Source: Puccinellia tenuiflora
Taxonomy: Eukaryota > Streptophyta > Magnoliopsida > Poales > Poaceae
Direction: 5' to 3'
NCBI GenBank assembly: GCA_012064385.1
Contig: QRDG01000129.1
Location: forward strand, 1,275,380 to 1,339,379
Length of the DNA: 64,000 nucleotides
Both the position numbers and the translations under genes were made by a program. This document shows, piece by piece, positions 19,633 through 32,167 of the stretch. Below the pieces are notes generated by a model that did no database searches, was not told the DNA's origin, and saw only the letters and a program-made list of their open reading frames with translations. Each line of letters opens with the position of its first letter. Within the stretch, counting starts at the first letter, position 1.

Positions 19633-22600
19633 TGTAGCGCCCCGACCCCAGAACTATACAGTGGAACGTTGTGTAACCGGTCATGCTACATATTTGAGGG
19701 TTACTGGGTTTACCAATCCCAGGCCAAAACTCATTGGCAGGTGTGTTCGGAATGGATCATTGGCACACAACACCTCAATCATGCCATAAGCTCAGACATC
19801 GCTTCCATGTATAGTAAAGAGATCAAGACTTGTGGAACAAACTGGTACATTGCATGACTCTACGACACAAAACATATAGCAACTCATATAATGAGAAGAA
19901 TACAAATATTACACATCAAAAGGATCACAGATCCAACAATTCAACAAGCGGAAGCGGGTAGTGTTGTCTAACAACAAGAAGCAAATATATGGCCTAAGAG
20001 GCCTACAATAAACATCTCCCAGCCAGCTTGTTCCACGGTCCCAAGCTGCCACCTGGGAACCCCAGACTACTCGTCGATGTCAATAAAGAACCCACCTTCC
20101 AGTTCGGTGATGCCCTCCTCTGAAACAAGTAATAATCAACAAAGCAAGGCTGAGTACGACGTACTCGCAAGAATTAGTAGGGCGATATAGGCCCGATGCT
20201 GATGGAGGCTCTAATGTTGTATAATGTAGCTGGTTTTGCATAAAGCTAGTTTCCATTTTAAAAGACCTACAGGACCCCTTGCATCGTCTACTCAGAATAG
20301 TTTTCCGAAAAGGGGTAAGAGAGTAAACTTTCATCTTCGGTTCTCATCGAACCTACTTGTAGCCAAAACATCACTCGTCTCCACCAAGGCACTCCCTCGA
20401 ATCACCCTCGAGGAAATGAACCTTTAACACAAGTTGATTATGCAACCTTTAGCTGCCATATCAATTAGGTTAATGTTATCTATGAGCTAATCCGCCTTTC
20501 CCAAGAGTTTGTCCATAACCGCGGACACGGCTTTTCGAAAAGATTGAACCCTGCAGGGGTGTACTAATTTACCCATTGGTACCGTCCGGCTCACCTAGTT
20601 GGCCCTCTTCCGGGGAAGGACGGCAAGCAGGCGCGGTTAAACCTTTACCTCGCGTGAGACTATCCAAGAGTCATCTGTGGCCACAGGGCAAGTTTACCCA
20701 GCCTCAGCCCCTGCCTCATCGCCACGTCCTAAAGACCACCATCCTCATCATTTCTTTTTCCGCTCACACACACGGCAAATGGAAATAGCAAACTAGAGGA
20801 CCCTTGGATACGCCCGCACAAGTTATTCAGTTAGTGAGGCGCCCATACACCCACCAATGGCAGCACGCTCGGTTCTTGGTTCTAGCTAAAAGCACTCTCA
20901 GCCTAGGCGGCAGGAATGAGGCAAAACACCATCCCCGATGGCAACTCATCCAAGCCTTTTAGCAAATTAATTATCCACCACAAGTAACCATCATATCCGA
21001 CCATTCCTCCACCATTCATAATAATGGATTTAAATCACCGGACAACATATATTATTTAACTAGCATGGCTAAGCATAGCTAAGCATATATAATCAACAAT
21101 ATATCTTTGTCTCCGGCCAACACATCAAACCTAGGGTTTATAGGAGGGGAAGCATGTGATGGTTCAGGGGATAAACATGCATTCATAGGATACTCTACAT
21201 CTTGATCAAAAGAGACATTTGAATCGCATGCAATATTCTGGTGGATAAAATAAGTTTGTAAAACAATAGGATGCTAGATGCCAAGAAGGTTAGGTTAGCT
21301 CTTGCCTTGTTGATAACGATGGTCGCACTGGTTGTCGAGGTATTGTGGTGGAACCTCGACTCCTGAATCTACCGAAACACAAACAATACAGGAAAGGAAA
21401 TAAATAACACGAAATAATAGGTGCAATGCACAGTCATGATGAGATGGTCATATTATGCATTGAAAAGGTATTGGGCAAGTCCCACAAGTTAAATGGAACC
21501 CCCAAAATAAATATGGCAATTATCGGGTTAAAACTCCATCTTTAACTTAGTGATTTGCGTTATTTATCAAAACGTCCAGTACTAAAATATGGGTCCTAAA
21601 TGCATGAAAATGACATTATTAGATAGGTATTAACCCACTGATCATTTTGGTATATCATTTGCAATTTTCCGATTAATTTTTATCAAGTTATGGTAATTTC
21701 AATAATTGATTTAATTCTGCCATTTTATCTATTTTTAATAAACAGCACCAATATTAATTCTAAATGTCTCAAATTACATAAACTTGTAGATAATGTTCAC
21801 TGGACAATTTGAGCTATTAAACATAATTTTGAATAAGCAAAACTCAAGTTATGGATTTTCTAAACTTGGAATTAAATCTGCCATTTTAATAAATTTAGTT
21901 AAACAGCAATTTAAATGTTCATTATTGCATGGAACATCACTAACATGTAGATGTTGTTTTCCTGAACATTTAGAGATCTTATTTATAATTTTGGATAATT
22001 ATTCATTAAGTTATGGATTTTATAATTTCCACTCATTTCTGCCATTTCTGTAATTATTAAATATGGGTAATTTAATTTGACCAAATAATTCTATCATTGG
22101 CAATAACAGATGGACATTTTCTTGCTGAGCATTTTGACATATTATTTGCATTTTTCTGAGTTGTGGTTCCAAAGATATGAATTTCTAAAATTTGAATAAC
22201 TAATAGGTGATTTTTGTAATTCACATTCAATTTCAAATTTTACAATTCAATTGCATGTGTGAGTTACATATTTGAGTAGGTGGTGAAATTATAAACTCTC
22301 TGATACTTTGTTTGCAATTTTTGGATCTACCAAATAAAAGATATTGCATTTTCCATTTTCTGTCAAATCTGAAAATTCCAAATTTGAGGAACTGCTGAGG
22401 TCAGCATGATGTCATCAATGTGGCAGCGGCCTGTTGATCAAGAATCCGTCGATTTGGTGGGAAATTGGACGATGGCACCGGCCCTACTAGCTAGAGGGAG
22501 TGGAGAGGAGCCAGAGGGGGCGGCGCAACGGACCAAATGGTCACCGGAGTCGCGCTGGCGTCCATGGTTGCGGCGGCGGGTGGCGGTGTACGGTGGCTGC

Positions 22601-23918
22601 GGTGAGGGAAGGGGTAGGGGGAGCAGGAGGGTGTCCTTTGCGGAGCGTGAGCTCACCAGCACAGGTGACGGCAAGGGCCGGGGTGGTCGGAGGCGACGGC
22701 GAGCGCGTCGACGTGCGGCGGCCGGAGGCGGAGATGACCGGACAGAGGCGTCGATCTTGGGCGTCCGCGATGATTCCTTCGGCGTGGGGAACGAGGGGAG
22801 CACGGCGCGTCTGGTGGCGGTGTCGGAGTGAGCTCGGGTGGCCGGAATCGACTGCGGGCATGACGGCGGCGAGCGGCGGTCGCGGGAGGAGATTCGGTCG
22901 GCGACGGCGAACCCCGGCCTCCCGCCACGATTCCTTGGCCGGGGATGTAGTAGACGGCGAGGCGGAGCAGATGGAGGCGTCGGCTGGCTTCGGGGTGGCC
23001 TCAAACGCCGGCGATTCGAAGGGGGGCGGCGGCGGCCATGGCGGACAGGGAGCTGGCTAGGGTTAGGGTTCGTGGGGGAAAGCAGGGGAAAGTAGAGGGA
23101 GAGAGAGAGCAGCACGGCCGCTGGGGGCCTCCTTTACCACGCAGCAGGGGAGAGGGGGGGGGGGCCGGCATCGTCGAGCAAGAGAGCGAGCTCCACGGCA
23201 TGGCGCCAGGGGAAACGCTGTGGCGACAGGGGAGAAGGACTTTTGCGAAAACCCCTCGGCTCATTTTTCCTTTTTAAAATTTTTTTCTGGAAACCTTTTA
23301 AACAGCAACTTTGGCAATTTAATTGAGGCAGGTAAACATTTTTAAAAATTATGAAAATATTCATGTAAGCTCCCCATGTTTAGTTAGAAGCTCCACAAAA
23401 ATTGGTTCTGCAAAATAAAAGTTTTGCATCACTTTTGCTCATAGTGTTTACAAATGACAATTTTAATAATTTCCAAACTTTATTGACTTGGAATAATTAA
23501 GCAACTCCATAAACTATGAAAATATTTATGGAGGCTCCTAATATTATAAGGGAGCTCCCATGATTTTATTTGAATTTGAGAAGTTGAACTTGGAGTCAAA
23601 ATTCACCATTTGTTTTAAACCAATTTGAATTCCAAATATTTATTACTTTGCTTAACAAGCAATTGTCTTTGACAAAGATTTAAACAAATATATTCTTGGA
23701 ACTTCCTGGACAATTTGGAATTCCAGAATAATTTGGTTTGCTAAGTTGAGCAAATGTATTTGGGTTGGGAAAAATTTGGGAAGGGTTTGATTGCTTTAAA
23801 TGATTTCCATTGTTTGCAATATTTAATTTAGCAATTTAAATATGTATGCCATGATGCAATGCAAAGCAAAAGTGAAAATTTGGCCCATATTTTAGGGTAC
23901 CAAATCTGGGCTGTTACA
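19633..23918 (-). repeat. Element B left LTR (3' LTR by orientation)
   Basis: 4286 bp. About 20,180-21,130 is almost identical to 26,540-27,490 of the right LTR. The GC-rich block at about 22,400-23,270 and the stretch to about 23,800 differ strongly from the right LTR. The last 100 bp are again almost identical. Telomere-like CTAGGGTTAGGGTT lies at 23057-23070. ORFs inside (for example 20576-20788) are not genes. Confidence 0.9.
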
Positions 23919-23955
23919 ATTCTATCCCCCTTACAAGAATCTCGCCCCGAGATTC
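23919..23955 (-). other. Element B polypurine tract and adjacent inverted repeat
   Basis: Minus strand: GAATCTCG-GGG-CGAGATTC (23955-23937), then TTGTAAGGGGGATAGAA directly before the LTR. The 8-bp arms are perfect. The same arrangement occurs in Elements C and D. Confidence 0.75.
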
Positions 23956-25764
23956 CTAGAGTAGGAAGAGGGATGAGGGAAACATGACAAGCCTTCACAT
24001 CAACGATCTTCTCGATCCCACGATGATCTTCCTTGTTGTAGAGAAAAGGTAACATCATGACGTGCCGACGAGAAAGTCAGAAGATAGTTCAAGGTGATAG
24101 ACAAATTTTCACTCAAGGGTTGGAATATGAACTTTGTACAAGACCATAAGCCATTGAGGAAAACTAGGAACAACTTGACCATACTAAAGGTCGAGCAGAG
24201 GATAGGAGAAACGACCGAGAGACATTTTTAGCAACACCATGTTAATGTTCTCCTTGATGTTCTAGATACCACTATCAGGCTTCGAAAAAGCCTTCAATAG
24301 GTCATCAAGTGGAGGTCGGACCTTTAAGATTGCAAAGAGACCATAAGGGCAACCTCTAGAATAAGTCGCACAATATCCTCATGGAGAGTGGTTTGATTTT
24401 ACGAAAGGCAAGAGGATATCACAATAGACCTTCCAGTTAAGTAGGGCAACCACCACCTCAAACTTGCCGGATTCACACAAGGCCTATGTTATACTCTTAA
24501 GAACACCGACCATCATTTCTGCTTGAGATTCAGATTTGCTTAGCGTGCGGATATTTCAGACTTGATATGTTCGAGGGAGGATTTACAATAGATTAACGAG
24601 GGTAAGGATCTCAAGAATTGACTATAGCGTCAGGCTCCAGAACACTATCTAGATTGCGAGAGGAAAATTTGCTTTTCCAAGCGAAACAGATGTGATCTTT
24701 CGAGTTTCGACACGAATCTAACTCATTGACCGAAAGTGGGCACCTGAACAAGGGACATGGTAGCACAGTCAAACTCGGCTTGATGATCAAATTACCGATC
24801 ATGCTAAGAGCGCCATCAAAGTCCTTGGACGTCAAAGTAATATCATTTGCTAAGAATGTCCGATTTCCACATCAATATGCATCCTCAACAATCTCGAGCC
24901 CGAGTAGCTCGGAGGTAGATGGATAAGGAAGGGTAAGAGTATCACTTCATCAAGTACGTCATGAGACTAGGCACGACCTCTTGATATAAAAGAGTGTGAC
25001 ACTCCAAGGTGGAACAGAACAAAAGCTAGACATGCCTCTTATTCTGCGGATTACAATACTTTGACCTGGTCCGAGAAATGGACAAGGTACTGGAGTTTGT
25101 TTCTCCTAACATCCCGATGTGTAATGTATTGACGGACCACAAGGGTAACATGCTTCGGAACACACCAATGCACGATAACACTTGACTTTCAACTGACAGA
25201 TAAAGGTCGGATAACAGATTAAGAGTAAGAAAACGGGCTAGCAACAATATCAAGATAATGCAGAAGCCCTTGTTAGCACTCTTCCGACAACTAGTGCCGA
25301 AAGGGTTTCAGGAATCGGTGTTACCGGAGGAATCACAAAGATAGCTGGGAAACTCGCGAAGAGCAGTCTTGTCATGATCCAGATGGTTTCATGACAGAAA
25401 GTCTAGCTCAGGCTAGTGACAGAGAAGAGCTTTGTTGCCGCAATTCAATTACGACTACAACCACCAAATTGAAGATTAACTTCAAACATGGCCAACCTAA
25501 CGTAGGGTTTGACAATTAACATCAGAATTCAACGGGAAAGATCTTGGGTTAAAGATCAGCTTCATGTACTGGGACTCATGAATAGCATAATGCTCACATG
25601 GGTGACAACCCTCATAAATCATTACACCAGAGCCCTAGCACAATCCGGGACCTTCGGTTCAAGATCTGGGGATAAAACAAGGGAATTTCTTGACGATCCG
25701 CAACATTTCCTTTCTTCTGGCTTTAGAATTGGCAGACGAGCAAAGTTAACCAGTAAATAAAGAT

Positions 25765-25981
25765 AGAACCCAACCCCGTGAACCTAAATTCTTGAATCGC
25801 CAGACGAGCAGAAGAACCGACAAATCAAATAGAGGTAAGATGGCTCCGAGATCAGAGTGAATTGGATGAGGAGTAAAAAGAATCCTAAGAAGGTTTTCAC
25901 AACTCATTTTTAGGTTATAAATAGCTTTCACGACACTAGACTCGACATCGACCAGTAGAACGGGTTTCCTACAGGTAGTAC
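25765..25981 (-). other. Element B leader shared with Element C
   Basis: Block by block similar to 46497-46686 of Element C. Shared words include GAACCCAACCCCG, CAAATAGAGGTAAGA and TTTTCACAACTCATTTTTAGG, at the same distance from the primer site. It probably includes packaging or dimerisation signals needed in cis. Confidence 0.7.
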
Positions 25982-25995
25982 TGCTCTGATACCAA
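25982..25995 (-). other. Element B primer-binding site (initiator tRNA-Met)
   Basis: Minus strand TTGGTATCAGAGCA, two bases inside the LTR end. It contains the standard TGGTATCAGAGC complement of plant initiator tRNA-Met and fixes the orientation. Confidence 0.88.
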
Positions 25996-25997
25996 TT

Positions 25998-28900
25998 TGT
26001 AGCGCCCTGACCCTAGAGGTATACAGTGAAAACGTTGTGCAACCGGTCATGCTACACAATCAAGGGTTACTGGGGTTACCAATCCCAGGCCAAAACATAT
26101 TGGCAGCCGTGCTCGGAATACATCATCGGCACACAACACCTCGATCATGCCATAAGCTCGGACATCGCTTTCACGTATAACAAAGAGACCAAGACTACGG
26201 AACAACTGGCACATCACAGACTCTACGACACAAAGAGATCATAGTTCAACTCATATAATTGAGAAGATAGCAATATCACAATCAGAGGTCGCAGACCCAT
26301 CATTACATCAAGCGGAAAGCAAATATAGTTGTCTAACAACAAGATCCAAATTATGGCCTAAGAGGCCTACAAATAAACATCGCGTGCCAGCCTGTTCCAA
26401 GACGTCCCAAGCTGCCACCTGGGAACCCCAGACTACTCGTCGAAGTCAACGTAGAACCCACCTTCCAGTTTGGTGGCGTTCTCCTCTGAAACAAATAATA
26501 ATCAACAAAGCAAGGCTGAGTACGACATACTCGCAAGAATTAGTAGGGCGATATAGGCCCGATGCTGACGGAGGCTCTAATGTTGTATAATGTAGCTGGT
26601 TTTGCATAAAGCTAGTTTCCATTTTAAAAGACTACAGGACCCTTGCATCGTCTACTCAGAATGTTTTCCGAAAGGGGTAAGAGAGTAAACTTTCATCTTC
26701 GGTTCTCATCGAACCTACTTGTAGCCAAAACATCACTCGTCTCCACCAAGGCACTCCCTCGAATCACCCTCGAGAAATGAACCTTTAACACAAGTTGATT
26801 ATGCAACCTTTAGCTGCCATATCAATTAGGTTAATGTTATCTATGAGCTAATCCGCCTTTCCCAAGAGTTTGTCCATAACCGCGGACACGGCTTTTCGAA
26901 AAGATTGAACCCTGCAGGGGTGTACTAATTTACCCATTGGTACCGTCCGGCTCACCTAGTTGGCCCTCTTCCGGGGAAGGACGGCAAGCAGGCGCGGTTA
27001 AACCTTTACCTCGCGTGAGACTATCCAAGAGTCATCTGTGGCCACAGGGCAAGTTTACCCAGCCTCAGCCCCTGCCCCATCGCCACGTCCTAAACACCAC
27101 CATCCTCATCATTTCTTTTTCCGCTCACACACACGGCAAATGGAAATAGCAAACTAGAGGACCCTTGGATACGCCCGTACAAGTTATTCAGTTAGTGAGG
27201 CGCCCATACACCCACCAATGGCAGCACGCTCGGTTCTTGGTTCTAGCTAAAAGCACTCTCAGCCTAGGCGGCAGGAATGAGGCAAAACACCATCCCCGAT
27301 GGCAACTCATCCAAGCCTTTTAGCAAATTAATTATCCACCACAAGTAACCATCATATCCGACCATTCCTCCACCATTCATAATAATGGATTTAAATCACC
27401 GGACAACATATATCATTTAACTAAGCATGGCTAAGCATAGCTAAGCATATATAATCAACAATTATATCTTTGTCTCCGGCCAACACATCAAACCTAGGGT
27501 TCATAGGAGGGGAGGCATGTGATGGTTCAGGGGATAAACATGCATTCATAGGATACTCTACATCTTGGTCAAAAGAGACATTTGAATCGTATGCAATATT
27601 ATGGTGGATAAAATAAGTTTGTAAAACAATAGGATGCTAGATGCCAAGAAGGTTAGGTTAGCTCTTGCCTTGCTAATAGAACTGGGCGCGTTGATCGTCG
27701 AGGTATTGTGGTGGAACCTCGACTCCTGAATCTAACGAAACACAACAATAACAAGAACGAAATAAATAACACGAATACAAGGTGCAATGCACAATCATGA
27801 TGAGATGGTCAATTTATGCACTGAAATCATATTGGGCATGTCCCACAAGTTAAATGGAACCCCTAAAGTAAATATAGCAATTAACGGGTCAAAACTCCAC
27901 ATTTAACTTAGTGAATTAGGTAATTATCTAAAACGTCCAGTACTGAAATATGAGGTATAAATGCATGACAATGACATTATTAGATAGGTATTAATCCACT
28001 GATCATTTTGGTATATCATTTGCAATTTTCCGATTAATATTTATCAAGTTATGGTAATTTCAATAATTGATTTAATTCTGCCATTTTATCTATTTTTAAT
28101 AAACAGCACCAATATTAATTCTAAAATTGTCTCAAATTACATAAACTTGTAGATAATTGTTCACTGGACAATTTGAGCTATTAAACATAATTTTTGAATA
28201 AGCAAAACTCAAGTTATGGATTTTCTAAACTTGGAATTAAATCTGCCATTTTAATAAATTTAGTTAAACAGCAATTTAAATGTTCATTATTGCATGGAAA
28301 CATCACTAACATGTAGATGTTGTTTTCATGAACATTTAGAGATCTTATTTATAATTTTTGGATAATTATTCATTAAGTTATGGATTTTATAAATTTCCAC
28401 TCATTTCTGCCATTTCTGTAATTATTAAATATGGGTAATTTAATTTGACCAAATAATTCTATCATTGGCAATAACAGATGGACATTTTCTTGCTGAGCAT
28501 TTTGACATATTATTTGCATTTTTATGAATTGTAAAACTCTAGATATTAATTTCTAAAAATTTGAATAACTCACCAATGAATTGCATTTCACATTTAAATT
28601 CATGTTGTTGAATTTCATTAGCATGTGAGAGTGACATATTTGAACAGGTTATGACAAAGTGAACAATTTGATATAAGGTACACCGTTTTCTGTTTTACCA
28701 TTTATTAGAAAATGCAATTTCCAACTCTCTGTTAAATCTGAAAAATAAAAACAGAGGAACTGCTGGCGTGGCATGACGTCATCGGGGAGCAGGCGGCTCT
28801 GTCGATCTTCGATTCGTCGCGTGCGAATGAAATTGGACGCGGGGAACTGCAATCCTAGCTAGAGCAAGCGGAGGTGAGCACGGGGAGCGGCGGAGCGGAC

Positions 28901-30123
28901 CATTTGGTCGCCGGAATGGCCGGCGGCGACCACAGTTGCGGCGGCGGGCGGCGGCGCACGGTGGGACGATGGCACAGAGCCGAAGAGAGAGGGAGGAGAG
29001 GATGGGGTGAGGCACCAGCTCACCAGCAACGCGAACATGCGCACGGCGAGGCCGGAGGAGGGCCTACGGCGGCACGGTGGTGCTCGAAGCGCGGCGGCCG
29101 TGGTCGGGGAAGAAGGCGTGGATGCGGCCGTCGGTTCCCGGGCTTCCCGGCCCGATTCAGCAGTTGAGGAGGGAGAGGAGGAAGAGGCGGTCCCGATGGC
29201 GGCGTCCATGTGCTCCGGGGTGGCCTCAGTCGCCGGCGATTGAAGGGGACGGCGGCGGCTAGACATCGGTCATGGGAGCTAGCTAGGGTTAGGGTTAGGG
29301 TTTCCAGGGTAAGTGAGGGAGGAGAGGGAGAAGCACGGCGTGGGCGCTCCACTTATCGATCCAGGGAGAGGGGGGGCCGGCAGGGAGCAAGGCAGCACGG
29401 CCACGGCGGCATGGCGCGGCAGTGTTGCCACTGTCGCCCACAGTGACGATGACACTTTTCTAGAAAACCCCCTTCCCCATTTCTTCTTTTCTATTTTATT
29501 TAAAACCAGAGGCTTTGGCAATTTAATTGAGGCACCAGAACATTTCTATAAAATGTCCAAAAATTCATACAGGCTACATTTAACCTTTAGGTGCTCCACA
29601 AAATTTGGTGAGGCCAAATAAAATGTTTTGGTCCACATTTATTCATAGGGTTTGAATATGTTCATTTTTGATAACTTCCAAAATATAAATATTTGGAGCA
29701 TTTAAGTATTTCCAGAATTAATGAAATTAATCATGGAGACTCTCACAATAATATTGAATCTCCCCATGATTTTAGTTTGAATTTTTGAAAAGGTTTAGCT
29801 TGGTTTCAAAGTAGGAATTGGTTTAACTCAAATTTGAAGCCCCAATTTATTTAATTGTGTGGTAATATTTGACTTTGCCCAAATCATTATGAAATGTATT
29901 CTTGGAACTTCCTGGACAAATATGTAAGCTCAAGAATATTTTGTTTTGCCAATTTGAGCAATTGCATTTGGTTTGAAAATTTAGGAAGTGTTTGTTCCCT
30001 TTTACAGATTTCAATGTTTGCAATATTTAATTTAGCAATTTAAATATGTATGCCATGATGCAATGCAAAGCAAAAAGTGAAAATTTGGCCCATATTTTAG
30101 GGTACCAAATCTGGGCTGTTACA
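25998..30123 (-). repeat. Element B right LTR (5' LTR by orientation)
   Basis: 4126 bp. The telomere-like CTAGGGTTAGGGTTAGGGTTT is at 29283-29303, on the transcribed strand as AAACCCTAACCC just upstream of a possible leader. It is divergent from the left LTR over the first 150 bp and in the GC-rich block at 28,760-29,460. Confidence 0.9.
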
Positions 30124-30558
30124 GAGCCCGGCCTCTCGGAGCACCTGAATACGCTCGTATACCGCCTCAAGCTTAGGGCCCTCGAAGTCGCCGCTCGCCC
30201 AACGCGCCCACTTCCTCGGGGGCACCACGGGTACCTCCAGGTGGCGGTTCGACGACTTGGTGCCAACAAAAAGCCATTTCTGGCGGAACTTCTCCACCTT
30301 CTTCGTCACCTCGGTGATGGCATTCTCACCCTGCCACGCGATGGGGATGTATTCTTCACTTCTGGCGGCGGTGATGCGGAAGGAGACGCATCCAAACCGC
30401 TCGTTCGACTTGGTGCTCCGGAGGGAGTAGAAGCTGCGGAAGAGAGCCACCGAGGGATGGACACCGACGTACGCCTCGCAGAGGTAGGCGAAGATGGCGA
30501 GAATGAGCACAGAGTTGGGGTGGAGGTGAAGAAGTTGGATCCGGTATGCTTCAAGGAT
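30124..30558. repeat. Duplicated Element A segment, right copy
   Basis: 435 bp starting at the first base after Element B. Over 99% identical to 19167-19602 by eye. A clean single insertion would have duplicated only 5 bp. Confidence 0.9.
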
Positions 30559-30821
30559 GGAACGAGGCCGGCGTAGAGTGTGTGAAAGAAGATGGGGTAG
30601 TACCCCGCGCTGACCTTGCTGCTGCCGGGCGCTATGCTGGTGGCACCGAGCTCGTGGGTGTTGGCGGCCACCAGGTGCCGCACCTTGGAAACCGTCGCCG
30701 CGCCGACAAGGGACTCCGGCATCGTCCCCTGGGGCGCGGCACCCCGCGCCGCCCCCGCAGATGTGCCAGTCTGCAACGCGGCCTTTCCCTTCTGGCCGTC
30801 GGTTGCCCTCTTGATAGCCAT
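30124..30821 (-). pseudogene. Element A antisense gene: N-terminal part
   Basis: The start codon is probably the ATG at 30821-30819 (minus strand), in the context GCGGCAATGGC, giving MAIKRATDGQKGKAAL. A basic/Ala-rich leader is followed by SAGYYPIFFHTLYAGLVP, which fits the start of the PF04195-like domain. A 25-bp deletion relative to the left copy (next to 30559) breaks the frame. The later frame LILAIFAYLCEAYVGVHPSV continues the domain and is intact here where the left copy has an extra base. Each copy thus has its own lesion, consistent with two different Element A parents. Confidence 0.7.
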
Positions 30822-31107
30822 TGCCGCCGGAAGGAAGCTTGAAGACGAAGACCTCGGAAGCGACGAGCTCTGGGAGGAAGAAGAGTTTGGAAGAAGAGGG
30901 CGGCAGAGTAATGGAGAAGTGACGGGCGCAGTCTGCGCGCCAGGCTTTATTGACCGGTTGCCCTGGACGTGGCGGGCCCCACCGGGTTGCCCATTGAAGC
31001 CGAGGAGATCGTGGCCGCGGCGCAACCGCAGTGCTCCATGTGTCACGGCCCAGGCAGGCGTCTTTGGGCCCTCGACGCTTCGCCTGCGTCCATGGCCCTC
31101 GGCGTGC

Positions 31108-31129
31108 CCATCGCGGGCCCGGGGGCTAC
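31108..31129 (+). other. Element A polypurine-tract region
   Basis: G-rich GGGCCCGGGGGCTAC immediately precedes TGTCGG of the right LTR. It is the expected plus-strand priming position, although the tract is not a pure purine run. Confidence 0.5.
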
Positions 31130-32167
31130 TGTCGGCACAGTGGAAACCAGGGTACCACGGGCCGGCCTGCCAGGGCCCACAAAGATCTTCGGACGATTTT
31201 CGCTAAGGGCCAGGCTCTCCAAGCCTGGCGAGCCTCGCGAGGGCTTTTCCCTCGCGAAGGACCTTTTCCCCTCGCCGAGGGTTCTCTCCCTTGGCGAGGA
31301 ACCGCACCTCGACAAGGCGTCTCCGACGCCACCCGTGATTCTGCTAAGGACCAAGCCGAAGGGCTCGGCGAGGCTTTCTGCCTCGCCGAGGCTCTTTCCT
31401 CGCGAAGTCGTCTCTGCCTCCGCGGCAGAGCGCACATGGGCTCTGCACCATGTGCAGAGTGACGCGCGTGCCTACGCGCGATGACGACGACGCCGCAGTT
31501 GCCGCTTCCATGTATAAAGCAGTCAACAAAGCGGCTTCAAGCAAAGCGGACAACGAGTATTGCCTCTTTGGCGATAAGGGGACCGTCTGCAGCTACGCTC
31601 CAAGGACGATGTCACCGTGGGTCACATCCCACCTCATCAAGCGCCAGCCCACCGTCCGGTTGGCCTGTGGTTTTTTCCAGCTTTGGTAGCGCCGTCCCTG
31701 CCATGGACCGCGTCCATGGACTCCACCTTTATCGTGCACCCTGCTCCTTCCTTCGTCGCCATGTGGTAACCCTTACCGCCCAAATGTTTGGGCAGAAGAG
31801 GTCCAAGACGCCTATAAAAGGAGAAGGGGCACGCCCAAGCAAAGGGTTCGGAAGCTGGGAGCTTAGACCAAACCCTAGATCTGAAGACTAGCAAGTAGCC
31901 ATTGTTAGCCACCTCGAGCTCTTCAAGCTCCCCTTGTACTGTGAACCTCTCCAGGCAGTGCAATACACCGTAGCAGGACGTAGGGGTTTTACCTCCCAAA
32001 GAGGGCCCTGAACCTGGGTAAGATCTTGTGTCCATCTCTGCAGTGTCGTCCGCAGCGAGTCCGACGAGCACCGTCGCCGGAGCACGTTGGGGACTGCTTG
32101 ACTCCGTGTTCAGCCCCTTACACGATACCTTGGAGACACCCCCAGTTCCTGGGAACATTCTCCGACA
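31130..32167 (+). repeat. Element A 3' LTR
   Basis: 1038 bp, TGTCGG..CCGACA, TATA box at 31813-31820. It keeps the U3 inverted repeats of the left LTR. Flanking GTTTC does not match the left flank. Confidence 0.92.

Larger units (their letters stand above)
23919..25997 (-). other. Element B internal region, non-coding
   Basis: No retroviral protein motif in six frames; the longest ORFs are about 80 codons. Only the edges are recognisable. At 23937-23955 there is an inverted repeat next to the purine tract. At 25765-25997 the leader and primer site match those of Element C. The central 1.8 kb is unassigned. Confidence 0.7.
19633..30123 (-). mobile_element. Element B: gag-pol-less LTR retrotransposon with LTRs of about 4.2 kb (LARD-like)
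   Basis: LTRs at 19633-23918 and 25998-30123 enclose a 2079-bp internal region. On the minus strand the LTRs start TGTAACAGCCC and end GGGCGCTACA. An initiator-Met primer site lies just inside the right LTR and a purine tract just inside the left LTR, so the element reads leftwards. No gag, protease, RT or integrase is readable. Large LTRs with a short non-coding centre fit the LARD class. Flanking 5-mers differ (GGAAC, GAGCC). The two LTRs are a mosaic of near-identical and divergent blocks. Confidence 0.85.
8070..32167 (+). mobile_element. Element A: Tat-type Ty3/gypsy retrotransposon, interrupted by Element B
   Basis: LTRs at 8070-9116 and 31130-32167 begin TGTCGGCACAG and end TCCGACA. 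The order of domains is gag, protease, RT, RNase H, a second RNase H, integrase, with no chromodomain. An antisense gene lies between pol and the 3' LTR. The second (archaeal-like) RNase H and the antisense extra ORF are known features of the Tat lineage. All coding parts are broken by frameshifts or stops. The five bases outside the LTRs differ (AGGAT at 8065-8069, GTTTC at 32168-32172), so this pair of LTRs does not come from one simple insertion. Element B splits it at 19633-30123. Confidence 0.85.

Noticed and set aside
20576..20788. A 70-codon ORF (MVPSGSPSWPSSGEG..) found almost unchanged at 26937-27149 and 58696-58908.
   Set aside because: It recurs because the LTR DNA is conserved. 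There is no domain, and the shared stretch extends equally beyond the frame.
22406..23277. GC-rich ORFs on both strands within the Element B left LTR as captured genes.
   Set aside because: The frames are not preserved in the right LTR or in Element C, and no domain is recognisable.
29283..29303. Interstitial telomere repeat (TTAGGG-like units).
   Set aside because: Only two to three imperfect units at a fixed place in every LTR of the family, so it is part of the LTR and not a telomere relic.
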